Assembly: GCF_000768315.1 (NCBI RefSeq)
Contig: NZ_AQQX01000003.1
Span: forward strand, 496,001 to 560,000
Direction: 5' to 3'
DNA length: 64,000 nucleotides
Source: Pseudooceanicola atlanticus
GTDB lineage: Bacteria > Pseudomonadota > Alphaproteobacteria > Rhodobacterales > Rhodobacteraceae
In this document: positions 18,920 to 27,018 of the stretch, piece by piece
Position numbering within the stretch: position 1 is the first letter of the stretch
Layout of the letters: each line of letters opens with the position of its first letter
The notes under the pieces: model-generated
What the model was told of the DNA's origin: nothing
Databases searched by the model: none
What the model saw: only the letters and a program-made list of their open reading frames with translations
Translations under genes and position numbers: made by a program

Positions 18920-21103
18920 ATGTCTGAATTCACGATGGAAAAAGGCGCCGACGGCGTCGCGATCATCACCTGGGACATTCCCGGAAAATCCATGAACGTG
19001 CTGACGCTCGACGGCGCGGCACAGCTTGACGCGGCCATCGACGACGCGCTGGCCGATGACGCGGTCAAGGGCATCGTCATCACCTCCGGCAAGGATGCCT
19101 TCGCCGGCGGCATGGACCTCAACGTGCTCGCGGGCATGAAGGAAGACGGCGCCCAGGGCGTCTTCGACGGCGTCATGTCGCTGCACCACATGCTGCGCAA
19201 GATCGAACGCGCGGGGATGGAGCCGAAGACCAACAAGGGCGGCAAGCCGATCGCGGCCGCCCTGCCCGGCACGGCCATGGGCATCGGTCTCGAACTGCCG
19301 CTGGCCTGCCACCGCATCTTCGTCGCTGACAATCCCAAGGCCAAGATCGGCCTGCCGGAAATCATGGTCGGCATCTTCCCCGGCTCCGGCGGCACCACCC
19401 GCCTCGTGCGCAAGCTGGGCGTGATGGGCGCCTCGCAATACCTGCTGCAAGGCAAGTCCGTCGATCCGAAGAAGGCGAAATCCGCCGGCATCATCGACGA
19501 GGTCGCCGCAGACCCGGTCGCCGCGGCCAAGGAATGGGTTCTGTCGGAGCCCAAGATCGTCAAGCCGTGGGATGAAAAGGGTTACAAGATGCCCGGCGGC
19601 GCGCCCTACCACCCCGCGGGCTTCCAGACCTTCGTCGGCGCCAACGCGATGGTGAACGGCCAGACCTGGGGCGCCTTCCCGGCCGCCAAGGCGCTGCTCT
19701 CGGCCGTCTACGAGGGCGCGATGGTCCCCTTCGACACCGCGCTCAAGATCGAGGCCCGCTGGTTCACCTCCGTGATCCTCAACCCGTCCTCGGGGGCGAT
19801 GATCCGGTCGCTGTTCCTCAACAAGGAAGCGCTTGAAAAGGGCGCCAACCGTCCCGACGTGGCTGACCAGACCGTCAAGAAGGTAGGCGTCATGGGCGCT
19901 GGCATGATGGGGGCCGGCATCGCGCTCGTCTCGGCCCAGGCCGGGATCGAGGTCGTGCTGATCGACCAGAAGCAGGAAGCGGCGGACAAGGGCAAGGCCT
20001 ACGTCGAAACCTATTTCGAAAAGGGCATCAAGCGCGGCAAGTCCACGCCGGAAAAGGCCAAGGCCGCCCTGGACCGGATCAATGCCACGACCGATTACAA
20101 CGCGCTGTCTGACGCCGACCTCATCATCGAGGCCGTGTTCGAAGACGTGGGTGTGAAGGCGGAAGTGACCAAGAACGTCGAAGCCGTGGTGCCCGAGGAT
20201 TGCATCTTCGCCACCAACACCTCGACCCTGCCGATCACCGATCTGGCCAAGGCGTCGAAGCGGCCCGAGCAGTTCATCGGCATCCACTTCTTCTCGCCGG
20301 TCGAAAAGATGGCGCTGGTCGAGATCATCAAGGGTGCAGAAACCGGCGATCGCGCGGTGGCCAAGTCGCTGGACTACGTGCGCCAGATCCGCAAGACGCC
20401 GATCGTCGTCAACGATGCGCGCTTCTTCTACGCCAACCGCTGCATCATCCCCTACCTCAACGAAGGCGCCCGCATGGTCGCCGAAGGGGTGGAACCGGCG
20501 TTGGTCGACAATGCCGCGCGTCTGCTGGGCATGCCCGTCGGCCCGCTGCAGCTGATCGACGAGACCTCGATCGACCTGGCGATCAAGATCGCCACGGCCA
20601 CGAAACAGGCGCTCGGCGACAAGTACCCGGCCGACAACAAGCCCGTCGATGACCTGATGATGGCGCTCTACAACGATGGCCGGCTTGGCCGGAAATCCAA
20701 TGCGGGCTTCTACAGCTACGACGAAAAGGGCAAGCGCACCGGCCTCTGGGACGGTCTCGACGCCCTGACGCCGACGCTGGACGACCAGCCCGACGTGACC
20801 GAGGTGCAGCATCGCCTGATGTTCGCACAGGTGCTCGAAGCCGTCCGCGCGCTGGAAGAAGGCGTGCTGGAAGACATCCGCGAAGGCGATGTCGGCGCGA
20901 TCCTCGGCTGGGGCTTCGCGCCCTGGTCCGGCGGTCCGTTCAGCTGGCTCGACATCCTCGGCGCGGAATACGCTGCCGAGCGTTGCGATCAACTGGCGCA
21001 GAAATTCGGGCCGCGGTTCTCCTGCCCCGACCTGCTGCGCGACATGGCGTCGAAGGGTCAGAGCTTCTATGGCCGCTTCGGCCCCGAAGCCGCTGCCGCC
21101 TGA
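18920..21103 (+). CDS. fadB: Multifunctional enoyl-CoA hydratase / 3-hydroxyacyl-CoA dehydrogenase (FadB/FadJ type)
   Basis: A 727-residue two-step beta-oxidation enzyme. The N-terminal crotonase domain (about 1-300) shows GGKPIAAALPGTAMGIGLEL, which forms the oxyanion hole, and KIGLPEIMVGIFPGSGG with the catalytic Glu. The Rossmann domain starts at VGVMGAGMMGAGIALVSAQA (about 317-336) with VVLID after it, followed by NTSTLPI and GIHFFSPVEKM typical of 3-hydroxyacyl-CoA dehydrogenases, and two C-terminal helical domains (about 500-727). It ends the fad operon, with a stem-loop 26 bases past the stop. Confidence 0.94.
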   Translation: MSEFTMEKGADGVAIITWDIPGKSMNVLTLDGAAQLDAAIDDALADDAVKGIVITSGKDAFAGGMDLNVLAGMKEDGAQGVFDGVMSLHHMLRKIERAGMEPKTNKGGKPIAAALPGTAMGIGLELPLACHRIFVADNPKAKIGLPEIMVGIFPGSGGTTRLVRKLGVMGASQYLLQGKSVDPKKAKSAGIIDEVAADPVAAAKEWVLSEPKIVKPWDEKGYKMPGGAPYHPAGFQTFVGANAMVNGQTWGAFPAAKALLSAVYEGAMVPFDTALKIEARWFTSVILNPSSGAMIRSLFLNKEALEKGANRPDVADQTVKKVGVMGAGMMGAGIALVSAQAGIEVVLIDQKQEAADKGKAYVETYFEKGIKRGKSTPEKAKAALDRINATTDYNALSDADLIIEAVFEDVGVKAEVTKNVEAVVPEDCIFATNTSTLPITDLAKASKRPEQFIGIHFFSPVEKMALVEIIKGAETGDRAVAKSLDYVRQIRKTPIVVNDARFFYANRCIIPYLNEGARMVAEGVEPALVDNAARLLGMPVGPLQLIDETSIDLAIKIATATKQALGDKYPADNKPVDDLMMALYNDGRLGRKSNAGFYSYDEKGKRTGLWDGLDALTPTLDDQPDVTEVQHRLMFAQVLEAVRALEEGVLEDIREGDVGAILGWGFAPWSGGPFSWLDILGAEYAAERCDQLAQKFGPRFSCPDLLRDMASKGQSFYGRFGPEAAAA

Positions 21104-21128
21104 TTCAGGCCGGCATCGCAAGACCAAG

Positions 21129-21156
21129 GAAACCGCGGCCCCCGGGTCGCGGTTTC
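21129..21156 (+). terminator. Terminator-like hairpin of the fad operon
   Basis: GAAACCGCG (21129-21137) pairs with CGCGGTTTC (21148-21156) across a 10-base G/C loop, 26 bases after the fadB stop. The U-run after it is short (TTTC, then TGCGTTT), so termination may be partial or Rho-assisted. Confidence 0.6.
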
Positions 21157-21209
21157 TGCGTTTCCGGGATCGTCAGACGCCTCCGGCATCATGGCGACAA
21201 CCGACGGGC

Positions 21210-21255
21210 GCACCGACGCAATACCGACCGGATACCGACGTGATACCGACGTGCC
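21210..21255 (+). repeat. 46-bp element made of 11-bp ACCGAC iterons (copy A)
   Basis: Four ACCGAC units at 21212, 21223, 21234 and 21245 keep an 11-base step; a fifth lies at 21200. The full 46-base block recurs, inverted, at 45776-45821 with five mismatches. The ~one-helical-turn spacing would put every unit on the same face of the DNA, as in protein-binding iterons. Confidence 0.7.
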
Positions 21256-21324
21256 GTTCGGTGGGTTTACCTGGGGTCTGTTCGGGGAATTTCGTTAACG
21301 CGCCGCGCGGCGCAACGCCCGTCA

Positions 21325-21369
21325 CCGCAACGCGAAATGCCGCAACACGATAAGCCGCAACATGAAAAA
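21325..21369 (+). repeat. Three 15-bp direct repeats (CCGCAAC...)
   Basis: CCGCAAC begins at 21325, 21340 and 21355, each followed by an A-rich tail (GCGAAATG, ACGATAAG, ATGAAAAA). The exact 15-base period is seen directly. No function is known; the last unit runs into the terminator of the Hint gene. Confidence 0.55.
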
Positions 21370-21370
21370 A

Positions 21371-21393
21371 GGGCCACGGGGATGCCGTGGCCC
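21371..21393 (-). terminator. Rho-independent terminator of the Hint-domain gene
   Basis: GGGCCACGG (21371-21379) pairs with CCGTGGCCC (21385-21393), with a GGATG loop. Six A residues at 21365-21370 become a U-run after the hairpin on the minus strand, giving a classic terminator about 75 bases past the Hint stop codon. Confidence 0.85.
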
Positions 21394-21467
21394 AAGTTCT
21401 CTACAGGCGTAGAGTCAGGTTCGCACAGAGACAGGTGCGAGGGGTTCGGAAATGACGGGGGACGGGA

Positions 21468-22121
21468 TCAGGCGGCCTTGGCCAGTCCTGCGTCCAGCTC
21501 GGCGCGGATCGCGTCGACCAGGTCTGCGTCTTTGTAAGCGGTCAGGGTTTTGTATTCACGGCCACCTTCCGGGCGGTTCAGCATGCCTTCCAGGTCGGAC
21601 CGGGACGGGCAGACGCACATGGCGCCGGACGCGGCAAAGATGACCTCGTCGGTTTCGAACTCGAGGGTGACAACGGTCATCGGGGCCGACGGGGCCACAC
21701 GGGTAATGCCCTGAATACCTTCGAGGTCTTTCGCCTGCATCAGGACGAAGGGATCACCGAAGGCTGCCTCGGCGGCGTCGCTTTCGACCAGCACGGCCTG
21801 ATGCGGCAGCAGCATCATGTCCTGTGCGTTGCCGATGGCGCCAGCCGGGACAAACAGCGGATGGAGAGAGCGGGGGCATTCGGCGGAGGCGAACCACAGC
21901 GGTTCGCGACGAACGGCGCGCACTTGCTGCAGGCCATTGTCGAATGTGACGACGCGGGCACCGGGTTCGAGCGTCTCGATCTTCTGGAACCCCATGGCAG
22001 TTGCAATCTTCGTGCCTTCGACGAGGCCGGAGCATGCGCCCATCACGGCGCCGTCATAGGCCCCGGTCAGTTCGGTCATGCGGCGATTGATCTGCGGTGC
22101 CGTCTTGAAACCTTTGGTCAT
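21468..22121 (-). CDS. Hint-domain protein (Hint_2 type)
   Basis: A 217-residue protein with a Hedgehog/intein-like fold: CSGLVEGTKIATAMGFQKIETLEPGARVVTFDNG (about 30-63), then LHPLFVPAGAIGNAQDMMLLPHQAVLVES (about 86-114) with the conserved His pair. In Rhodobacteraceae this domain occurs alone or at the end of large secreted proteins and may self-process, with Cys30 as the possible nucleophile. No signal peptide is seen. RBS GGGAGTTAGGAA precedes the ATG and a strong terminator follows. It is monocistronic, and its biological role is not established. Confidence 0.85.
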   Translation of the reverse strand: MTKGFKTAPQINRRMTELTGAYDGAVMGACSGLVEGTKIATAMGFQKIETLEPGARVVTFDNGLQQVRAVRREPLWFASAECPRSLHPLFVPAGAIGNAQDMMLLPHQAVLVESDAAEAAFGDPFVLMQAKDLEGIQGITRVAPSAPMTVVTLEFETDEVIFAASGAMCVCPSRSDLEGMLNRPEGGREYKTLTAYKDADLVDAIRAELDAGLAKAA

Positions 22122-22284
22122 TTCCTAACTCCCGTCTGTCGGCGTTTTGCCGTTTGGTGACAGGATCAAGATGACTTCGTTAAGGGGCCAGTTCTGGGTC
22201 CAAATGAGGCAACTTTGCGATCACGGGCCCATTTCCGACACGATATTCGCGCTCTGCGGGTGATTGTCCCGACAGCGGCGACAG

Positions 22285-22947
22285 TCACGTAGCGTCAAAC
22301 CGATAATCGAAGCGTTTTATGTCCTCGGCGCAGAGACGGGAAAGCAGATTCGAATCCGATTCGTCGTAAAAGCGCCGATAATCAGCACCCTGGCCGGTGG
22401 TGTTCACCTTGGGCAGTTCCAGCTTGAAGCCCAGATGCGCCTCCAGCGGCGCGACATCCTCGGCGAAATGTTCCAGCCGGATGAACAGTGTCGGCCGCTC
22501 CTGCCCGCTCGCATCGGTGACATAGCTGCGCGCCGGGCTCATGCGAAAGCTCTTGCCGATCAGCGGGTCGTTGAGGAACGGACTGAACGCCTTTTCCTTC
22601 GCGATGCGCACCGCGGGATGGTCGAAGCTCTGCTGTTGCAGCCAGTGGTAATAGGACACGACCCGCGCCCAGGGGTTCCGCACGAGGGTGAAGATGAACA
22701 GATCGTCCAGCTCTTCGGGCCGCACCAGCCCGTCCAGGTCCCGCAGGGTCGAATGTTTCCAGAGCCGCCCACGCGTGGCGATCCCCTTGACCTTTCCGCG
22801 CCGCTTCACCGCCTTGGGCGTGTCGCCCAGCATGATGTCGTCCTTCATCGCGCGGTCCTCCAGCGCCAGGGCAAGCGAGGTGCCCCCGGTCTTGGGGATG
22901 TGGATGAACAGGTATTTTCGGCCGCGCGACAATATCATGCCCTGCAT
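22285..22947 (-). CDS. Sulfotransferase family 2 protein
   Basis: From the ATG at 22947 it is 220 residues. The PAPS-binding loop is FIHIPKTGGTSLALALE (P-loop-like IPKTGGTS), and the second PAPS contact region is FTLVRNPWARVVSYYHWL. These are the Sulfotransfer_2 signatures; such enzymes move sulfate from PAPS to a sugar or lipid hydroxyl. The start is uncertain: a GTG at 22983 or the ATG at 22938 would add or remove a few residues, and none has a strong RBS. It is divergent from the TauE/SafE permease. The substrate is unknown. Confidence 0.85.
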   Translation of the reverse strand: MQGMILSRGRKYLFIHIPKTGGTSLALALEDRAMKDDIMLGDTPKAVKRRGKVKGIATRGRLWKHSTLRDLDGLVRPEELDDLFIFTLVRNPWARVVSYYHWLQQQSFDHPAVRIAKEKAFSPFLNDPLIGKSFRMSPARSYVTDASGQERPTLFIRLEHFAEDVAPLEAHLGFKLELPKVNTTGQGADYRRFYDESDSNLLSRLCAEDIKRFDYRFDAT

Positions 22948-23042
22948 TAGGCCCGCGCCGTCGATCCGTGCAAGCCCCGGCACGCGGTTGTGGCCCCGCC
23001 CCGGTCGGGCTATGGCTGATCCGACCTTACCGGACCTCCCTC

Positions 23043-23783
23043 ATGGACCCCATTTTCCTGCTGATCCCCGCCGCGCTTCTGGTCGGCACGTCCAAGGGCG
23101 GGCTGGCCTCTGCCGGGTCGCTGGCCGTACCGCTGACCGCCCTGCTGATGAACCCGGTCGAGGCGGCGGCGTTGCTTCTTCCGGTCTTCATCGTCACCGA
23201 TTGGGTCAGCGTTTACCTTTACCGTCGCGACTTTTCTCCGCGGAACCTGAAAATCCTCATCCCCTCCGCCCTCCTCGGCGTGGTGATCGCGGCGTTCATC
23301 GTCACCTGGACGTCAGAGGCATTTTTGCTGATCGCAACGGGGCTTATCGGCTTCTGGTACTGCCTGCGCGCCTGGCTGACGCGGCCCGATCCCTCGCCCC
23401 GGCCGGCGCGGCTGGTGCCGGGGATCATCTGGGGGATGCTGGCGGGGATCACGTCATTCATTACCCATACGGGCGGTCCGCCGGCCCAGGCCTACCTGCT
23501 GCCGCAGAACATGCCGAAGCTGGTCTTCGCTGGCACGATCTCGATCACCTTCGCGGCGATCAACCTGTCCAAGCTGCCGGGCTATTACGTCACGGGCCTT
23601 TTCGAAGGCCTGAACTGGTCGATCGTCGCCATCCTGATCGTCACAGGAGTCATGGGCACGGTGCTGGGGCGCCGGCTGACCATGATCCTGCCGCAGGCCG
23701 CCTATGTCCGGGTGATCCAGGTGCTCTTGTTCGGCCTGTCCGTCGTGCTGGTCACGAAAGGCGGCGCTGACCTGATTGGCTGA
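23043..23783 (+). CDS. TauE/SafE family anion permease
   Basis: A 246-residue membrane protein with about seven to eight hydrophobic helices. The start MDPIFLLIPAALLVGTSKGGLASAGS and the mid-protein ITSFITHTGGPPAQAYLLPQN match the two inverted repeats of TauE/SafE (DUF81) proteins, which export sulfite or sulfoacetate or move other organic anions. The ATG at 23043 puts the first helix at the N-terminus; a longer reading starting at 22968 adds an unlikely leader that overlaps the divergent sulfotransferase. A link to sulfur metabolism of the neighbouring sulfotransferase is only suggestive. Confidence 0.9.
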   Translation: MDPIFLLIPAALLVGTSKGGLASAGSLAVPLTALLMNPVEAAALLLPVFIVTDWVSVYLYRRDFSPRNLKILIPSALLGVVIAAFIVTWTSEAFLLIATGLIGFWYCLRAWLTRPDPSPRPARLVPGIIWGMLAGITSFITHTGGPPAQAYLLPQNMPKLVFAGTISITFAAINLSKLPGYYVTGLFEGLNWSIVAILIVTGVMGTVLGRRLTMILPQAAYVRVIQVLLFGLSVVLVTKGGADLIG

Positions 23784-23785
23784 TC

Positions 23786-23830
23786 TGGGGAATTCCATAC
23801 TGCGGAATTCTGCGCTATGGCGTTGACGTT
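23786..23830 (+). promoter_or_regulatory. Shared motif pair before the acyl-CoA synthetase
   Basis: TGGGGAATTCCATACTG (23786-23802) matches the block at 2669-2685 in 16 of 17 bases, and TTGACGTT (23823-23830) repeats the second element seen there. A second GGAATTC follows at 23804-23810. The pair lies between the permease stop and the synthetase start. Co-regulation with the peroxidase operon is inferred. Confidence 0.45.
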
Positions 23831-23856
23831 GGATCATGAATTTCAGGGAGGACACC

Positions 23857-25485
23857 ATGGGCTGGATGGCCGATGAAACCGGGCTCGAAAAATGTGAGGC
23901 GAATTACGTTCCGCTGACCCCGCTCAGCAACCTGCGCCGGGCCGCACGCATCTGGCCGGAGCGCGAGGCGCTGGTCTACCGGTCCTTCCGCAAGACCTAT
24001 GCCGAATATTACGAGCGCGTGACGCGTCTGGCCTCTGCGCTTGCCGGCATGGGCGTGAAGCCCGGCGACGTGGTCGCCACCATCCTGCCCAACCTGCCCC
24101 CCCATGCAGAGGCGCATTTCGGCGTGCCCGCCTGCGGGGCCGTGCTGAACGCGATCAACACGCGGGTCGAGGCCGACACGATCGCCTATATCCTCGACCA
24201 TGGCGGGGCCAAGGTCGTGCTGTGCGACACCCAGTTCCTGCCCGTCCTGGCCGAGGCGATGGACCGGATGGAAGGCCCCGCGCCGCAGGTCATCGAATGC
24301 CCCGATGACGAGGCCGGGGTGCATGCCCATTCCGACTACCTGAAATACGAGGACCTGCTGGAAAAGGGCGATCCGTCCTTCGACTGGATCATGCCCGAGG
24401 ATGAATGGGAGAGCATTGCGCTCAACTATACCTCCGGCACCACGGGGCGGCCCAAGGGCGTGGTCTATCACCACCGCGGCGCGCATCAGAACGCCATGGG
24501 GCAGATCCTGTCCTGGCGGATGCAGCTCTACCCGCGCTACCTGACCATCGTGCCGCTGTTCCATTGCAACGGCTGGTGCCACACCTGGATGATCCCGTTG
24601 CTGGGCGGCACGGTCGTTTGCTGCCGCGACATCACCGCGCCCGCGCTGTTCGATGCCTTCGCCGATGAGGGCGTGACCCATTTCGGTGGCGCGCCCATCG
24701 TGTTGAACATGTTGGTCAACGCCCCCGACGACCAGAAACGTGACTTCGACCAGACGGTGGAGGTCTTCACCGCAGGCGCCCCGCCCGCCCCCGCCACGCT
24801 GGCCAAGATCGAACCGATGGGCTTCAACGTGACGCAGGTCTACGGGCTGACCGAGACCTACGGCCCCGCGACCGAAAGCACTTGGGATGATGACCTCTGG
24901 GGGGATCTGACCGGCGATGACCGCGCCGCCAAGAAGGCCCGGCAGGGCGTTGCCATGCCAGCCTATGAACATATCACCGCCATGACCTCGGAGATGGAGC
25001 AGATCCCGATGGATGCCGAGGCAACCGGCGAGATCATGATGCGCGGCAACGGCGTGATGAAGGGATATCTGAAGAACCCCGAAGCCACGAAAGAGGCGTT
25101 CAAGGGCGGCTATTTCCACACCGGCGACATCGCGTTGCAGCATCCCGACGGCTATCTTCAGATCGCCGACCGGGCCAAGGACATCATCATTTCGGGGGGC
25201 GAGAACATCTCCTCCGTCGAGGTGGAAAGCACCCTGATGGGCCACCCTTCTGTCCTGCTCTGTGCCGTGGTGGCCAAGCCGGACGAGAAATGGGGCGAGG
25301 TGCCCTGCGCCTTCGTCGAACTGAAGGACGGTGTCGAAACGTCCGAGGCCGACCTGATCGCTTATGCCCGCGAACGCCTGGCCGGGTTCAAGACGCCCAA
25401 GAAGGTCGTGTTCCAGGAATTGCCCAAGACCTCGACCGGGAAAATCCAGAAGTTCGAGCTGCGGACCGCGGCCAAGGCCCTCTGA
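23857..25485 (+). CDS. Acyl-CoA synthetase (AMP-forming)
   Basis: A 542-residue adenylate-forming ligase that activates a carboxylic acid with ATP and CoA. The start at 23857 follows GGGAGG at an ideal distance; the ATG at 23836 has no RBS. Motifs are ALNYTSGTTGRPKGVVYHH (ATP loop, about 189-207), PLFHCNGWCHTW (fatty-acid tunnel gate region), QVYGLTETYGP, GYFHTGDIA and RAKDIIISGGENISS, and the C-terminal Lys in PKTSTGKIQKF. The FHCNGW type acts on short to medium-chain or aromatic acids. It shares promoter motifs with the peroxidase operon. Confidence 0.93.
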   Translation: MGWMADETGLEKCEANYVPLTPLSNLRRAARIWPEREALVYRSFRKTYAEYYERVTRLASALAGMGVKPGDVVATILPNLPPHAEAHFGVPACGAVLNAINTRVEADTIAYILDHGGAKVVLCDTQFLPVLAEAMDRMEGPAPQVIECPDDEAGVHAHSDYLKYEDLLEKGDPSFDWIMPEDEWESIALNYTSGTTGRPKGVVYHHRGAHQNAMGQILSWRMQLYPRYLTIVPLFHCNGWCHTWMIPLLGGTVVCCRDITAPALFDAFADEGVTHFGGAPIVLNMLVNAPDDQKRDFDQTVEVFTAGAPPAPATLAKIEPMGFNVTQVYGLTETYGPATESTWDDDLWGDLTGDDRAAKKARQGVAMPAYEHITAMTSEMEQIPMDAEATGEIMMRGNGVMKGYLKNPEATKEAFKGGYFHTGDIALQHPDGYLQIADRAKDIIISGGENISSVEVESTLMGHPSVLLCAVVAKPDEKWGEVPCAFVELKDGVETSEADLIAYARERLAGFKTPKKVVFQELPKTSTGKIQKFELRTAAKAL

Positions 25486-25914
25486 CCCGCGAAGGATCGA
25501 CTGCGGTCCGGGAACGCTGCAAGCACCCGGACCGCAGGAAACCGATAGTGGAGCCTCTCGCCTCTACCCAGAATGACGAGGTTCCTCCCTCCGACCATCA
25601 GTCATAGGGGGTGCCGAACGGACGGCGTAGGGACCGCCGCCGGCCCGCAACGTGACGGTACTCACGCTGCGCCTCCAGAAGGGGCCTCTATTCCTTAACA
25701 AATGATTAACGGGACCGCGTCTCGCTTAATCAATGATTGCAAATGCAGGTTTTCACCTGAATTGCTCCCATTTCCCGCACATGTTATTCATATCCGTCAA
25801 AAGGCCGAGCAGCCGGCGCGATTGCCGGGCCCTAGCACGACCCCGCCCAAGCGCCCGGCGGTGATCGCAGCGACGGACAAGGCCAGATAAAACAGGTCGT
25901 TACAGGTCCGAACC
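25486..25914. other. Gene-free segment after the acyl-CoA synthetase
   Basis: 429 bases with no convincing gene. A perfect 12-bp stem lies at 25501-25537. The stretch 25690-25800 is AT-rich for this genome (TTCCTTAACAAATGATTAACGGG, CTTAATCAATGATTGC) and probably carries the promoter of the downstream gene. Small-RNA content cannot be excluded. Confidence 0.5.
25501..25537 (+). terminator. Terminator-like hairpin after the acyl-CoA synthetase
   Basis: CTGCGGTCCGGG (25501-25512) pairs perfectly with CCCGGACCGCAG (25526-25537) over a 13-base loop, 16 bases beyond the stop codon. There is no U-run after it, so it may act with Rho or protect the 3' end. Confidence 0.6.
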
Positions 25915-26940
25915 ATGACAGCACTGACCGAATACCAGCGCCTCGAGGCGGCGGGGCTGTGGCGCGAAACGCCCCAGTCGCAGCGGCGCGATGTCATCGT
26001 CTCGATCGGCGAGGCGACGCTGATCCTGTCCGACACCTCCGACCGGCCGTTAACACATTGGTCCCTGCCCGCCCTCGTCCGCGCCAATCCCGGAGAGTTC
26101 CCCGCACTCTACCATCCCGACGGCGATCCCGGCGAAACGCTGGAACTTGCAGCCGAGGAAACCGACATGATCACGGCGCTGGAAAAGCTGCGGACCGTGA
26201 TCGACAAGCGGCGCCCTCATCCCGGACGGCTGCGCCTGGTGCTGCTGGCCGCCATGTGCCTGGCCATCGTGCTGGGCGGTCTCTTCTGGCTGCCCTCGGC
26301 GCTGCGCGGTCATGTCGTCAACGTCGTCCCGCAGGTCAAGCGCGAGGCGATCGGCGCTGCCCTCGCCGAAGAGATCGCCCGAGTTTCCGGCCCCCCCTGC
26401 GGCGAGAATGACGGCCAGGTCGCGCTGGACAAGCTGGCGAACCGCGTCGCCACCGACGACCGCCCCCTGACCCTGCGCGTCGTGCGTCAGGGCGTGGATG
26501 GCGCGCTGCTGCTGCCCGGTCGCCAGGTCCTGCTGAACCGCGCCCTGATCGAGGATTACGAGGAACCCGATGTCGCCGCCGGTTATGCGCTGGCCGAATT
26601 GCTGCGCGCCGACAGCCATGACCCGCTGGCCGACATGCTGGACACTGCCGGCCTTGGTGCCTCCTTCCGGCTGCTGACGACCGGCGAGGTGCCCGAGGAC
26701 GCCCTGCGCGCCTATGCCGAACACCTGGTCACCCGGCCCCGCCCGCAGCCCGAGACCGAGGCGCTTCTGGACCTCTTCGAAGAGGCGCAGGTCCGGTCCA
26801 GCCCCTATGCCTATGCGCTGGATATCACCGGCGAATCCGTCCTTACGCTGATCGAGGCCGACCCCTTCGCCAATGCCGCTCCGCCGCCGCTTCTGTCGGA
26901 TGGTGACTGGCTGCGCCTGCAATCCATCTGCGGCGGCTGA
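25915..26940 (+). CDS. Membrane protein with a degenerate M48-like domain
   Basis: A 341-residue protein with one transmembrane helix at about 104-124 (LRLVLLAAMCLAIVLGGLFWL). The C-terminal part reads like an M48 zinc peptidase: VPQVKREAIGAALAEEIARV, GQVALDKLANRV, then GALLLPGRQVLLNRALIEDY in the place of the usual NAFALPGG...GLL block. Where M48 enzymes have HExxH, this protein has GYALAELLRAD, so the zinc site is absent. Topology suggests a cytoplasmic N-terminus and a periplasmic pseudo-peptidase domain. The M48 likeness is my reading of motifs, not a search result. Confidence 0.7.
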   Translation: MTALTEYQRLEAAGLWRETPQSQRRDVIVSIGEATLILSDTSDRPLTHWSLPALVRANPGEFPALYHPDGDPGETLELAAEETDMITALEKLRTVIDKRRPHPGRLRLVLLAAMCLAIVLGGLFWLPSALRGHVVNVVPQVKREAIGAALAEEIARVSGPPCGENDGQVALDKLANRVATDDRPLTLRVVRQGVDGALLLPGRQVLLNRALIEDYEEPDVAAGYALAELLRADSHDPLADMLDTAGLGASFRLLTTGEVPEDALRAYAEHLVTRPRPQPETEALLDLFEEAQVRSSPYAYALDITGESVLTLIEADPFANAAPPPLLSDGDWLRLQSICGG

Positions 26941-27018
26941 GCCCCTTAAGGCACGTCCCGAAATATTGGCGCCCGATTTCAGGCGGCAGGACGGGCCGGA
27001 ATCGCCTAACCTGCGATC

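Larger units (their letters stand above)
21104..21467. other. Gene-free, repeat-rich gap between two convergent genes
   Basis: 364 bases without a gene. In order: the fad terminator hairpin (21129-21156); five ACCGAC repeats spaced 12, 11, 11 and 11 bases (21200-21250); a 14-bp perfect palindrome GCGCCGCGCGGCGC (21300-21313); three CCGCAAC repeats spaced exactly 15 bases (21325, 21340, 21355); and the Hint-gene terminator (21371-21393). Such dense periodicity between two terminators is unusual. Confidence 0.65.
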
